DNA from: Vogesella margarita
GTDB lineage: Bacteria; Pseudomonadota; Gammaproteobacteria; Burkholderiales; Chromobacteriaceae
NCBI RefSeq assembly: GCF_028548475.1
Contig: NZ_JAQQLE010000009.1
Coordinates: forward strand, 62,001-126,000
Direction: 5' to 3'
DNA: 64,000 nucleotides
Position 1 is the first letter of the stretch. Every line of letters begins with the position of its first letter. Below the pieces are notes generated by a model. It was not told the DNA's origin, made no database searches, and worked only from the letters and a program-made list of their open reading frames with translations. Position numbers and translations under genes: made by a program. Below are positions 28,311-42,943 of this stretch, piece by piece.

Positions 28311-29194
28311 GAAAGATCATCCTGACTGGGGCCACAGGATACATAGGCCGCAAACTGCTATACCGGCTGTTAGAACGCGGCCACTCTGTTAGCGTGGTTG
28401 TTAGAGAAAAGAGCCCCCGACTTTCCAGCCTGCCTGCTGACACTGAGAAAATTTTTTATGATGGGACGTTTAATAGTCTGCTAGATGGTATGAAAGACAA
28501 GGAATCGGGCCTAGTCATTCATGTAGCTTCACTATTCCTGACACAGCACAAACCTGAAGACATCGGCAACCTCATTGATTCCAATATCAAGTTTCCATGC
28601 TACTTATTGGAAGCAATGCATACATGCGGGTTAACTGAAATTATCAATACGGGAACATCATGGCAACATTATGAAAACAGCGATTACAATCCCGTCAATT
28701 TATATGCCGCAAGTAAACAAGCCTTTGTAGATATGCTGAAGTTTTACCAAGAAGCACATCACTTCAAGGCACTCACCCTTGAACTATTTGATACATTTGG
28801 TCCCGACGACGAAAGAAAAAAACTGTTTCATTTTTTACAAGATGCTGCAGAAACAGGAAAAACATTGAAAATATCTCCGGGGCAGCAACTTCTTGATATT
28901 GTCTACATAGATGACGTTCTCAACGCCTATGAAATAGCCATCAAACAATCTGGAAAACTTACCGGGACATTTACAGTCGCAAGTGGACAACTGCATAACC
29001 TGCAAGAAATTGTCGCCATTTACAGCAAAATCAGTCAGAAGAAATTGAATATTGAATTTTCCGCACTCCCCTACCGTCTACGCGAAGTAATGAAACCTTG
29101 GGAGTGCCATAGAAATCTACCAAACTGGACATGTGAATTCAGCCTCGAAGAAGGAATAAAGAAAATATTATGCCAGGGAATGAAAAGTCATTAA
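28307..29194 (+). CDS. NAD-dependent epimerase/reductase of the SDR family (candidate final CDP-sugar reductase)
   Basis: 295-residue extended SDR. It shows MRKIILTGATGYIGRKLLYR, a catalytic threonine/serine region NTGTSWQHYENSD, the YxxxK motif in LYAASKQAFVDML, and LELFDTFGPDDERKKLF. It resembles the abequose/paratose/ascarylose synthases (RfbJ/RfbS/AscF) that reduce C4 of the CDP-3,6-dideoxy intermediate. Following the epimerase gene it would complete an ascarylose-type pathway (inference). The start is ATG 28307, overlapping the epimerase stop as ATGA; a longer open frame from 28229 is only the overlap. The base composition is AT-rich like its neighbours. Confidence 0.8.
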   Translation: MRKIILTGATGYIGRKLLYRLLERGHSVSVVVREKSPRLSSLPADTEKIFYDGTFNSLLDGMKDKESGLVIHVASLFLTQHKPEDIGNLIDSNIKFPCYLLEAMHTCGLTEIINTGTSWQHYENSDYNPVNLYAASKQAFVDMLKFYQEAHHFKALTLELFDTFGPDDERKKLFHFLQDAAETGKTLKISPGQQLLDIVYIDDVLNAYEIAIKQSGKLTGTFTVASGQLHNLQEIVAIYSKISQKKLNIEFSALPYRLREVMKPWECHRNLPNWTCEFSLEEGIKKILCQGMKSH

Positions 29195-30534
29195 ATAAAA
29201 CCAACAACTTCAATGACATTGTATGGGGTTATTGCGCCCAATTCCTTAATATCGGGAGCGGCTTGATTCTACTTCCACTCATGCTTCATTTCCTTGGGAG
29301 TAATGATTTAGGACTGTGGTATTCATTTCTGGCAATCACATCGCTAGTTCAACTACTGGAGTTTGGCCTCCAACCCACTATCACCCGTTACATTAGCTAT
29401 ATCTTTGCAGGGGCACAAAACATCAACGCTGGAGAAATGCCCACCGCAAGCGGGGAAATACTCAACACACCTCTGCTACACGATATGATTAGTGCTTGCA
29501 GAAGAACATATTTATTAATTTCCCTCCTTGCCTTTTTAATGTTGCTCAGTGTTGGCTCATATTATGTCCACCTCACAACCAAAGCTCAAAACAATACGGA
29601 TCAAGCACTCCTCTCATGGATACTATACAGTATCGGTATTGTGATAAATTTTTACTTTACTTACCTAAACGGAATATTCCAGGGCGCAGGACATCAATCA
29701 ATTGTCAACAAAACAATATCAATCAACAAAATAGCATTTTTGCTGACAAGCAGCATTTTGATAGTTTTTAATCTTTCACTAAATGCAATTATTATTGGAA
29801 ATTTTATCTCCATAATTATCAGCCGTTCATATATAAGAGCAAAATTCAACTCGCACTTCAAATCAGAAAACACTACACAACAGTCGAACAAAGAACAGAT
29901 TAATCATTTAATAAAACTTTTATGGCATAGCACATGGCGTTTAGGAGTAGTACAGCTTGGATCATTCATGATATTGCGTGCAAATCAGTTAATTGCATCC
30001 AGCACATTGGGATTGAGCGCCGCAGCCAGTTACGGAATTTCCTTACAAATACTATCTGTGCTCAGTACATTTTCCAGCTTGCCATTCACCTTAAAAATCC
30101 CACAAATTACAGCAATGCATGTAAAAAAAGACAAAGCAAGCACAATTAGAATATATAAGAATTCTCTATATTTTTGCTGGATCATCTTTTCAACTAGCGC
30201 CATTTTTCTCATTTTACTTGGAGGGCCTGCATTAGCCATCATAAAAAGCAGGACACATCTACTTGACACGTTATGGCTTACTATCCTTGCCATTACTTTA
30301 CTGCTAGAACTCAATCACACAATTAGTGCAACATTTTTAACCACCCTAAATAAAGTACCTTTTGTAAACGCATCCCTTACTTCAGGTGGGTCCGTGGTTG
30401 TTTTGAGTGTACTGAGTACACATTATACAACACTTGGAATTGGCGGCTTAATTCTCTCCCAAGCAATCGTTCAGGCTCTGTATAACAATTGGAAATGGCC
30501 ACTTACTGTAACTCGTTACTTGAGAACACTGTAA
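29170..30534 (+). CDS. polysaccharide flippase (Wzx-like)
   Basis: 454-residue membrane protein of the MATE/Wzx superfamily with about 12 hydrophobic segments. Examples are LNIGSGLILLPLMLHFLGSN, YLLISLLAFLMLLSVGSYYV, LLTSSILIVFNLSLNAIIIG, WIIFSTSAIFLILLGGPALA and TLWLTILAITLLLELNH. Wzx proteins flip lipid-linked oligosaccharide repeat units across the inner membrane. There is little motif conservation, so the call rests on topology, length and position inside a glycosyltransferase cluster. It overlaps the preceding reductase gene by 25 bases and is AT-rich. No Wzy polymerase gene is obvious in the cluster, so polymerisation or export may differ or be encoded elsewhere. Confidence 0.8.
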   Translation: MPGNEKSLNKTNNFNDIVWGYCAQFLNIGSGLILLPLMLHFLGSNDLGLWYSFLAITSLVQLLEFGLQPTITRYISYIFAGAQNINAGEMPTASGEILNTPLLHDMISACRRTYLLISLLAFLMLLSVGSYYVHLTTKAQNNTDQALLSWILYSIGIVINFYFTYLNGIFQGAGHQSIVNKTISINKIAFLLTSSILIVFNLSLNAIIIGNFISIIISRSYIRAKFNSHFKSENTTQQSNKEQINHLIKLLWHSTWRLGVVQLGSFMILRANQLIASSTLGLSAAASYGISLQILSVLSTFSSLPFTLKIPQITAMHVKKDKASTIRIYKNSLYFCWIIFSTSAIFLILLGGPALAIIKSRTHLLDTLWLTILAITLLLELNHTISATFLTTLNKVPFVNASLTSGGSVVVLSVLSTHYTTLGIGGLILSQAIVQALYNNWKWPLTVTRYLRTL

Positions 30535-30551
30535 AATATTGCGATTCATAA

Positions 30552-31517
30552 ATGAAAAACACAGATAGCCTGCAATCAAACAATGCACAAAAATTGCTAA
30601 CTATTGCCATCCCTACTTACAAAAGAAAGCATCTTCTCGCAGAGACGCTTTCAAGCCTAAAAAAATGCAATTTGAATATCAATATTGAAATTATTATTGT
30701 AGACAACGATCACGATGGCAATAACGACATCTCTGAAATGATCATGGAAAATTTCAGTACTTTGAATCCTGTATATTACCGTAATAGTTGTAATCTTGGG
30801 ATGGTAGGAAACTGGAATCAATGCATGCAATTAGCCAAGGGAAAATTCATTACAATTTTGCATGACGATGATCTTGTCAAAGAAAATTTCATTGACGAAG
30901 TGATACTGCAAATTAAAAAAAACATATCAAAGGGATATTTATTTGCATTTCGCACATCTGTGCTTGATCAAAGGATTGAACAATCCAATATTAAGTCATC
31001 TCCCGATAACTCAGAATATATTTCTCAAATATTCATACTGGACTTGTTTTTCAAAAACTTCTTTCATGGAACTCTGGGCATTATATTTGATCGTGAAAAA
31101 GCATTAGCAATTGGTGGTTTCAAAGACAATTGGTATCCCATATCAGATTATGAATTCTGGTGTCGTTGGGCATGTAAAATTGGTCCACTCACATTAATAA
31201 ACAAGGACATAGCACTTTACAGAATTGCTGAAAATGAAAGCATGAAGGAAGTTACGAGGCAACTTTTTACTAGTCAATCTCTTGAACTCAGGAGAAAACT
31301 TGTTCTCGAGAAAAATGTACCAAACGTATTTGCAAAATTGATCAATCTAACAACCTGTGTCCAAACAATTCAGGTTGAAAACTATTGGTCAGACAAGTCA
31401 TACATAGAAAAATTTCCTGGTAAAATTTTAGTAAAAGCATGCTTAACTCTATTTAACATCATCATCAAGATAATAAAGGCAATTCTGCACAAGGATTTGA
31501 ACCATGAAAGTAAATAA
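30552..31517 (+). CDS. family 2 glycosyltransferase (first of four)
   Basis: 321-residue GT-A fold glycosyltransferase. The nucleotide-binding start LTIAIPTYKRKHLLAETLSSL, EIIIVDNDHDG, the segment NLGMVGNWNQCMQLAKGKFI and the metal-binding ILHDDDLVKENFI are GT2 hallmarks. DYEFWCRWACKIG matches the catalytic-base region of the family. The donor and acceptor cannot be told from sequence. It lies 17 bp after the flippase gene, overlaps the next gene by 14 bp, and is strongly AT-rich. Confidence 0.87.
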   Translation: MKNTDSLQSNNAQKLLTIAIPTYKRKHLLAETLSSLKKCNLNINIEIIIVDNDHDGNNDISEMIMENFSTLNPVYYRNSCNLGMVGNWNQCMQLAKGKFITILHDDDLVKENFIDEVILQIKKNISKGYLFAFRTSVLDQRIEQSNIKSSPDNSEYISQIFILDLFFKNFFHGTLGIIFDREKALAIGGFKDNWYPISDYEFWCRWACKIGPLTLINKDIALYRIAENESMKEVTRQLFTSQSLELRRKLVLEKNVPNVFAKLINLTTCVQTIQVENYWSDKSYIEKFPGKILVKACLTLFNIIIKIIKAILHKDLNHESK

Positions 31518-32415
31518 TACTCTTATCTTGGGCGGAACTGGTTTTATTGGCAGCGCGTTAACTAAAATACTTAAAAATGAAAATCACTATCTTCACCTAA
31601 CGGTTCGAGATGGCAAATATTCTGACGAGCCAAATATAAAGCATCACAACATTAGCATTAAAGCAGTTGACGCGCTAGCAGATCTGATTGAAAACGAAGA
31701 TATTTCAACTATTATCCATTGCGCATCAAATTTGATTCCATCAAGTCAATTTGTCGATTTTTACGCAGAAAACGAGAATTTGATTCTTCCAACAATTTCC
31801 TTGCTGGACAAAATAAAAAACAAGGAAATACTCTATGTATACTTTTCCTCTGGCGGTGTTATTTATGGAAACCATGCAAACATTCCCACCAATGAAACAG
31901 CACCTCTGAATCCTCTTTCCTATTACGGTTTATCCAAAAAAATCATTGAAGGCTACTTACATTTCTACAGCAGTAACTTTAAAATAAATCATTTGATTAT
32001 ACGTCCTTCCAACCCATATGGCAGCGATCAACACAAAGATGGCGTCCAGGGATTCATTGCCACAGTTTTACATAAAATAATAAATGGGATGCCAATTGAG
32101 ATATGGGGAGATGGTTCAATCATTCGTGACTACATTACCATTGATGATCTTGCATGGGCAACCAAGGAATTAATCAACAAGCGAGTGCAAAATGAAACAT
32201 TTAATATTGGTTCAGGCGATGGTCATTCCTTGCTTGATGTTATCAATGTCATCAGCAATATTACCAGCTTAACACCGAATCTGACATTTTCCAGCGCTAG
32301 AAATATTGATGTAAAAACAGTAATTCTTGACATCAAAAAATTGCAAGGTGAAATTAACTTCATCGCAACACCACTCGTGGATGGGATCCGTAATTTCTAC
32401 CAGAAAATATCATGA
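31504..32415 (+). CDS. NAD-dependent sugar nucleotide epimerase/dehydratase (GalE-like)
   Basis: 303-residue extended SDR. It contains the glycine motif TLILGGTGFIGSALTKIL, IIHCASNLIPSS, VYFSSGGVIYGNHANIP, the catalytic YYGLSKKIIEGYL, IIRPSNPYGSDQHKDGVQGF and IEIWGDGSIIRDYITIDDLA. This pattern is typical of UDP-hexose 4-epimerases and related dehydratases. It probably supplies a modified UDP-sugar for the polymer; the exact substrate is unknown. The start is ATG 31504 behind AAGGA, 14 bp inside the end of the preceding gene, and the gene overlaps the next as ATGA. Confidence 0.83.
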   Translation: MKVNNTLILGGTGFIGSALTKILKNENHYLHLTVRDGKYSDEPNIKHHNISIKAVDALADLIENEDISTIIHCASNLIPSSQFVDFYAENENLILPTISLLDKIKNKEILYVYFSSGGVIYGNHANIPTNETAPLNPLSYYGLSKKIIEGYLHFYSSNFKINHLIIRPSNPYGSDQHKDGVQGFIATVLHKIINGMPIEIWGDGSIIRDYITIDDLAWATKELINKRVQNETFNIGSGDGHSLLDVINVISNITSLTPNLTFSSARNIDVKTVILDIKKLQGEINFIATPLVDGIRNFYQKIS

Positions 32416-33407
32416 ACTTTAAATATAAACTTGCAATTGCGATTCCAACATACAATCGCGCCGATATCCTTTCTGAAAACATTGAAACAATGCTTCCGGA
32501 ATTAATTGCCCATCAAATTCCCATTTACATATCCGACGATAGCAGTGACACAAAGACAGCCCAAGTACTAAAAAAAATTTCTTATCAAAATATTTTTTAC
32601 ACTTCAAACAAACCCAGCCATGGACATGATAAAAACTGTATTTCTACATTAAATCTACCAGATGCGGAATATATATGGTACCTTGGGGACTCCATATACA
32701 TTACGCCTGGATTCATAGAGAAAATTCTAAGACAGATTGATGACCAAAAACCCGACATAATTTGTGTGAATGCACCACACAGGATATCCAATACCATGTC
32801 GCGCACTGTCTACGACAAAAAAAATTTTTTGATTGAAACAGCCTGGCACCTTACATTGACAGGTTCCAGTATTTACAGAAAATCGGCAATATCCTTTCAT
32901 AATCTAGACATTAGAAAATGGAAGAACTTCCCACAAACTGGTATCACGTTGTCTATTGTCTTGAAACCAGACTCAAAAGTCATTTGGATTGGGGAAGAGT
33001 CCATTACTACAAACCCCAAGAAAAATAGCTATTGGTCAAAAAATGTCATCGATGTATTCGCACGGGACTGGTGCAATTTTGTTCAAAGCTTTGCAGAATA
33101 CTTTACTAAAAACGAATTAGAGAAACTGGAACTTTCCCACTCGTTAAATACAAAAATATTGTCAACAAAAGCACTTATAATGTATCGTAGTCAAAACAAT
33201 TACAACCATGAGCTCTACTCCATACATTACGCTTTCCTGAGACGTAGTTCCCAATGCAAAAAAATATTACTTTTCCTTATCTCGATCACACCACAGACAG
33301 TTTGCAAATTTATTTTTCAAATATATAAAACCATCAAAACCAATTTAAATCTATTGCAAATTAATCTGAAAAATTCAGACTCCAAGAGAAATAATGCTGA
33401 AATGTAA
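32412..33407 (+). CDS. family 2 glycosyltransferase (second of four)
   Basis: 331-residue GT2 enzyme. It shows KLAIAIPTYNRADILSENIE, IPIYISDDSSDTKTAQVLKK, KPSHGHDKNCIST and a metal-site equivalent at EYIWYLGDSIYITPGF, where the usual DDD is read as GDS. That replacement is notable and resembles abequosyltransferase-type members of GT2, which would suit a 3,6-dideoxyhexose donor; this is a tentative inference. It overlaps the preceding gene as ATGA and the next by 14 bp. Very AT-rich. Confidence 0.82.
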   Translation: MNFKYKLAIAIPTYNRADILSENIETMLPELIAHQIPIYISDDSSDTKTAQVLKKISYQNIFYTSNKPSHGHDKNCISTLNLPDAEYIWYLGDSIYITPGFIEKILRQIDDQKPDIICVNAPHRISNTMSRTVYDKKNFLIETAWHLTLTGSSIYRKSAISFHNLDIRKWKNFPQTGITLSIVLKPDSKVIWIGEESITTNPKKNSYWSKNVIDVFARDWCNFVQSFAEYFTKNELEKLELSHSLNTKILSTKALIMYRSQNNYNHELYSIHYAFLRRSSQCKKILLFLISITPQTVCKFIFQIYKTIKTNLNLLQINLKNSDSKRNNAEM

Positions 33408-34287
33408 AACATGCTCTATTATCGTCAGTTATAATCCTGAAATTGATAATCTTGTTTCTTTGACCAATGCATTGGCTCGGCAAAGTGATTTCGTTATCAT
33501 TATTGATAACAACTCCCATAATAAAGAGAGCATCGTAAGCATCACAGAAACCCAAGATCGCTGTCGCAGTATTTTACTAGACAAGAATACTGGCATAGCA
33601 CATGCCCAGAATGTCGGTATCCAGTTTGCACTGGATCATGACTATGCCTATGTGGTGTTCTTCGACCAGGACAGCACCATTGACTCGGATTTCATCCGAC
33701 AGCAAGTGACGGCCTTTGAACACATCCAGTCAGGGCAGCCCCAACTTGCTGCACTGGGCCCGGCCTTTGTGGATAAGAAACACGGTTTTCATTACAAGAT
33801 TGTCAATATTGACCGTTATGGCCGGCGGACAAAGATTGATACGCAGCATATGAAGCAGCCTTTCGCGGCATCACTGATCATTTCTTCCGGCAGCCTTGTT
33901 TCGGCAGATGCCTTACGTGCCATCGGCCCGATGGATGAGCGCTTTTTCATTGATTATGTCGATACCGAATGGTGTCTGCGTGCGCATGCCAAAGGTTACG
34001 TCATTTATGTGAATCCGCAGGTGCAGATGCTGCACGCCATCGGTGATAACTCGCTGCAACTGCTGAAGTGGCGTGTACCGGTGCATAGTGCCTTCCGCCG
34101 CTATTACCGTATCCGCAATGCCTTTTTCCTGTTGAAGATGCGGCATGTTCCAACCTTGTTGGCAGTGCGGGAGATTACCTTCAATCTGGTGCATCAACTG
34201 GTATTGATTCTGTTTGGCCAAAACAAACTGGCTTATGTGCGTTCGCTGTGGCGTGGACTGAGGGATGGGCTGAATGGGAAATACTGA
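33394..34287 (+). CDS. family 2 glycosyltransferase, rhamnosyltransferase-like (third of four)
   Basis: 297-residue GT2 enzyme of the rhamnosyltransferase subgroup. It shows CSIIVSYNPEIDNLVSLTNAL, FVIIIDNNSHNKES, NTGIAHAQNVGIQFAL, the metal-binding VVFFDQDSTIDSDF, then GSLVSADALRAIGPMDERFF and IDYVDTEWCLRAHAKGY with the catalytic base. These are classic for RfbF/RgpB-type L-rhamnosyl transferases. The first ~200 bp are AT-rich like the genes upstream, and from about 33,600 onward composition matches the GC-rich backbone. The gene is open throughout, so a recombination junction inside it has preserved the frame. Confidence 0.87.
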   Translation: MLKCKTCSIIVSYNPEIDNLVSLTNALARQSDFVIIIDNNSHNKESIVSITETQDRCRSILLDKNTGIAHAQNVGIQFALDHDYAYVVFFDQDSTIDSDFIRQQVTAFEHIQSGQPQLAALGPAFVDKKHGFHYKIVNIDRYGRRTKIDTQHMKQPFAASLIISSGSLVSADALRAIGPMDERFFIDYVDTEWCLRAHAKGYVIYVNPQVQMLHAIGDNSLQLLKWRVPVHSAFRRYYRIRNAFFLLKMRHVPTLLAVREITFNLVHQLVLILFGQNKLAYVRSLWRGLRDGLNGKY

Positions 34288-35101
34288 TATGCCGCAGCTG
34301 ATTGCTTCCATTGTTCTGTACAAGCATCAGTACGAGGACGTTAAGCCCACCATGGATGCCTTGCTTGGCTGTCAGAGCCTGAGCCGGCTGGTGCTGGTGG
34401 ACAATGGTGGCTGTGCATGGGCCGAGCAGCTGCAAGAGCCCAAAGTGCATTACATCCGCTCGGACCGTAATGGTGGTTATGGTCATGGTCACAATCAGGC
34501 CATACGGGCCTTTGCCGGACAGGCGGATTATTTCCTGATTTGCAATCCGGACATCCAGTTTCATAGCTCGGATCTGGACCATTACCTGGCAGGGCTCAGT
34601 GGGCATGCAGCAGGCTTGTTCATGCCGCGCATTGTTTACCCGGATGGCACGCAGCAGGAGCTGTGCAAGCTGCTGCCTACTCCGGCCAATCTGTTTGCCC
34701 GCCGCTTTTTGCCACCGCTGGCAGAGAAGCTGGACCAACGCTATATGCTGCGCCATGCAGACTTTGACAAGGCCTTCTTTGCCCCGTCGCTATCCGGCTG
34801 CTTCATGCTGTTCCGCGCTGCGGCACTACTGGAGTTGAACGGTTTTGACAACAATTTCTTCATGTATATGGAGGATGTCGATCTGTCACGTCGCTGTGCC
34901 GTGCGCTTTGGCAATCTGTATCTGCCGGACATGAGCGTGACCCATCACTTTGCAAAAGCCTCGTACTCTGACAAGAAGCTGCTAAAGGCACATATCCGCT
35001 CAGCCGTGCTGTATTTCAACAAGTGGGGATGGGTGTTTGACAAGACTCGCCGCAAGCTGAACAAAGCTTGTCTGGCACAATTGCCTAGAAAAAAGGCCTG
35101 A
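34274..35101 (+). CDS. family 2 glycosyltransferase, WbbL-like (fourth of four)
   Basis: 275-residue GT2 enzyme. It shows LIASIVLYKHQYEDVKPTMDAL, SRLVLVDNGGCAWAEQL, RNGGYGHGHNQAIRAFAG, the metal site YFLICNPDIQFH, and SGCFMLFRAAALLELNGFDNNFFMYMEDVDLSRR containing the catalytic ED pair. This matches WbbL-type rhamnosyl or GlcNAc-adding transferases. The first ATG (34274) overlaps the preceding gene by 14 bp; an alternative ATG at 34289 (MPQLIASIV) lies just after that gene's stop and could be the true start. It is the last gene of the cluster and GC-rich. Confidence 0.87.
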   Translation: MGNTDMPQLIASIVLYKHQYEDVKPTMDALLGCQSLSRLVLVDNGGCAWAEQLQEPKVHYIRSDRNGGYGHGHNQAIRAFAGQADYFLICNPDIQFHSSDLDHYLAGLSGHAAGLFMPRIVYPDGTQQELCKLLPTPANLFARRFLPPLAEKLDQRYMLRHADFDKAFFAPSLSGCFMLFRAAALLELNGFDNNFFMYMEDVDLSRRCAVRFGNLYLPDMSVTHHFAKASYSDKKLLKAHIRSAVLYFNKWGWVFDKTRRKLNKACLAQLPRKKA

Positions 35102-35218
35102 TCGGACAGGCAAGTCTGGATGCAGATAGTATTTCAGGTAGGCCGGCAGACTAAATTTCACTTACAACCACTCTCTATAAAGAGGTTAGGCAAGTATTGA
35201 ATGCAATTTTTGCATCAT

Positions 35219-35251
35219 AAAAAACCCCGCCTTGTTTGGCGGGGCTTTTTA
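35219..35251. terminator. bidirectional terminator between the polysaccharide cluster and gltD
   Basis: AAAAAACCCCGCC-TTGTTT-GGCGGGGCTTTTT stands between two convergent genes and can end both transcripts. Confidence 0.92.
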
Positions 35252-35265
35252 TGCGTTGGTTAGGA

Positions 35266-41207
<5,942 letters not shown>

Positions 41208-41467
41208 TCTAGGTCCCTGATTATAATGTGTAGCGAATGGATTGATTCTAAGGTCAAGATAGCTGACCTGCAACCGCTTTTTGTGCGACGCATTATCAAC
41301 ATAAAATCAACAAGTTAGCTTGATTTTATCCAAATAAAATACAACACGAACGCTGCAAAAGTTTATGTTTAAGAGACATCAACATTCAAAAACACGACCA
41401 GAATCAGGTGCGTCCGACACCCTACAAACTACTGTGTAATGTATACAAAACAGGATAGACAATAAGC
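41208..41467. promoter_or_regulatory. divergent intergenic region, gltB and cardiolipin synthase genes
   Basis: 260 bases, AT-rich in the middle (41,270-41,400), lying between divergent genes. This is the expected gltB promoter region. I could not identify a specific operator. Confidence 0.4.
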
Positions 41468-42943
41468 ATGCTCGATGGCCGTCCCGCCCCCAGTCGCAGC
41501 CTGTTCCGCCTGCTGGCCGAACAGGCGCTGGCACGCTCGGCCGGCGCACCGCTGGTGACCGGCAACCGCGTCGAACTGCTGTTCGACGCCGCGGCCAACT
41601 TTGCCGCCTGGCTGGACGCCATCGCCCAGGCCGAACACAGCATCCTGATCGAAATGTACCTGTTCGCCGACGACGACTTCGGTCGCCGGCTGCGCAGCGC
41701 GCTCCAGGACAAGGCGCTCCAAGGTGTCAGGGTGTACCTGCTCTACGACTGGCTGGGCTGCTGGCGCGAACACTACCGCGGCTTTTTCAAGCCGCTGCTG
41801 CAGGCCGGCGCCGAGGTGCGGGTGTGGCAGCCGCCGTCGTTTGCCAGGGGGCTGCGTCTGCTGGGCCGCGACCACCGCAAGCTGATCGTGGTCGACGGTC
41901 ACACCGCCTTCATCGGCGGCCTGTGCGCCAGCTCGCGCTGGAACGACTGGCGCGATACCGGGCTGCGACTGCAGGGGCCGTTACTGGACGATGCGGTGGC
42001 AGCCTTTGCCGACAGCTGGCTGCACGCCGGCGACGGCGCGCTGCCGCACGTCGCCACCGACCACGGCAGCCACGGCGAAGTCGCCGCACGCCTGATCGCC
42101 ACCACTCCGGCCACCGCCAACCTGATGCGTCTGGACCTGCTGATCGCCGGCTTTGCGCGGCGGCGGCTGTGGCTGACCGACGCCTACTTCATGGGCACCA
42201 CCACCTACCTCACCGCCCTGCAGCAGGCGGCGCGCGACGGCGTCGACGTGCGCCTCTTGGTGCCGCGCGCCAGCGACATCGGCTGGATCGCCACCGTGTC
42301 GCGCACGCTGTATCGGCCGCTGCTCAGCGCCGGGGTGCGGGTGTTCGAGTGGGACGGCACCATGATTCACGCCAAGACCGCGGTCGCCGACAGCCGCTGG
42401 GCGCGTATCGGCTCCACCAATCTCAACCTCTCCAGCTGGCTGGCAAACCGCGAGCTGGATCTGGCGATCGAGGACGAGGCGCTGGCGCGACAGATGGAAA
42501 CGCGCTTCCTGAACGATCTGGACCACGCCACCGAGATCGTGCTCAGCGGCCAGCACCTGCGTCCGGCGCTGAAACACGCACGCGGCGAGCGTCGCCGGCT
42601 GCCGGTGCGGCAGCAGGCGGTGATCGGGGCCGCCGCCGCCGCGCGCCAGGCGCTGCGCATCGGCGATGCCGTCGGCGCCGCCGTGCGCGGTACCCGCAGC
42701 GTGGAGCAGAGCGAGGCCGCCTCCTTCCTCAGCATCGCGCTGACCCTGCTCGGCCTCGCGCTGCTGCTGGTACTGTTTCCGTGGCTGGCGGCGCTGCCGC
42801 TGGCGCTGCTGCTCGGTTTTGCCGGTGTCTCGGTGCTGCTGCGCGCCGCCACGCTGTACCGTCGCCGCTGGCAAAAAAAACAACACCCCGCCGCACCAGC
42901 CAGGCCGGACAAACCGCCGCCGGATGACGATGTTAAGCCTTGA
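41468..42943 (+). CDS. phospholipase D-family cardiolipin synthase-like protein
   Basis: 491-residue enzyme with two HKD phosphodiesterase motifs: HRKLIVVDGHTAFIGG (about residues 138-153) and HAKTAVADSRWARIGSTNLN (about 301-320). In the second, aspartate and serine are placed as in bacterial cardiolipin synthases. It has no N-terminal membrane segments and therefore resembles ClsB. It ends instead with two hydrophobic helices (LSIALTLLGLALLLVLFPWL and LPLALLLGFAGVSVLL) plus a charged proline-rich tail that would anchor it to the membrane. It probably condenses phosphatidylglycerol or phosphatidylethanolamine into cardiolipin. The start is ATG 41468; no operon partner is seen. Confidence 0.87.
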   Translation: MLDGRPAPSRSLFRLLAEQALARSAGAPLVTGNRVELLFDAAANFAAWLDAIAQAEHSILIEMYLFADDDFGRRLRSALQDKALQGVRVYLLYDWLGCWREHYRGFFKPLLQAGAEVRVWQPPSFARGLRLLGRDHRKLIVVDGHTAFIGGLCASSRWNDWRDTGLRLQGPLLDDAVAAFADSWLHAGDGALPHVATDHGSHGEVAARLIATTPATANLMRLDLLIAGFARRRLWLTDAYFMGTTTYLTALQQAARDGVDVRLLVPRASDIGWIATVSRTLYRPLLSAGVRVFEWDGTMIHAKTAVADSRWARIGSTNLNLSSWLANRELDLAIEDEALARQMETRFLNDLDHATEIVLSGQHLRPALKHARGERRRLPVRQQAVIGAAAAARQALRIGDAVGAAVRGTRSVEQSEAASFLSIALTLLGLALLLVLFPWLAALPLALLLGFAGVSVLLRAATLYRRRWQKKQHPAAPARPDKPPPDDDVKP

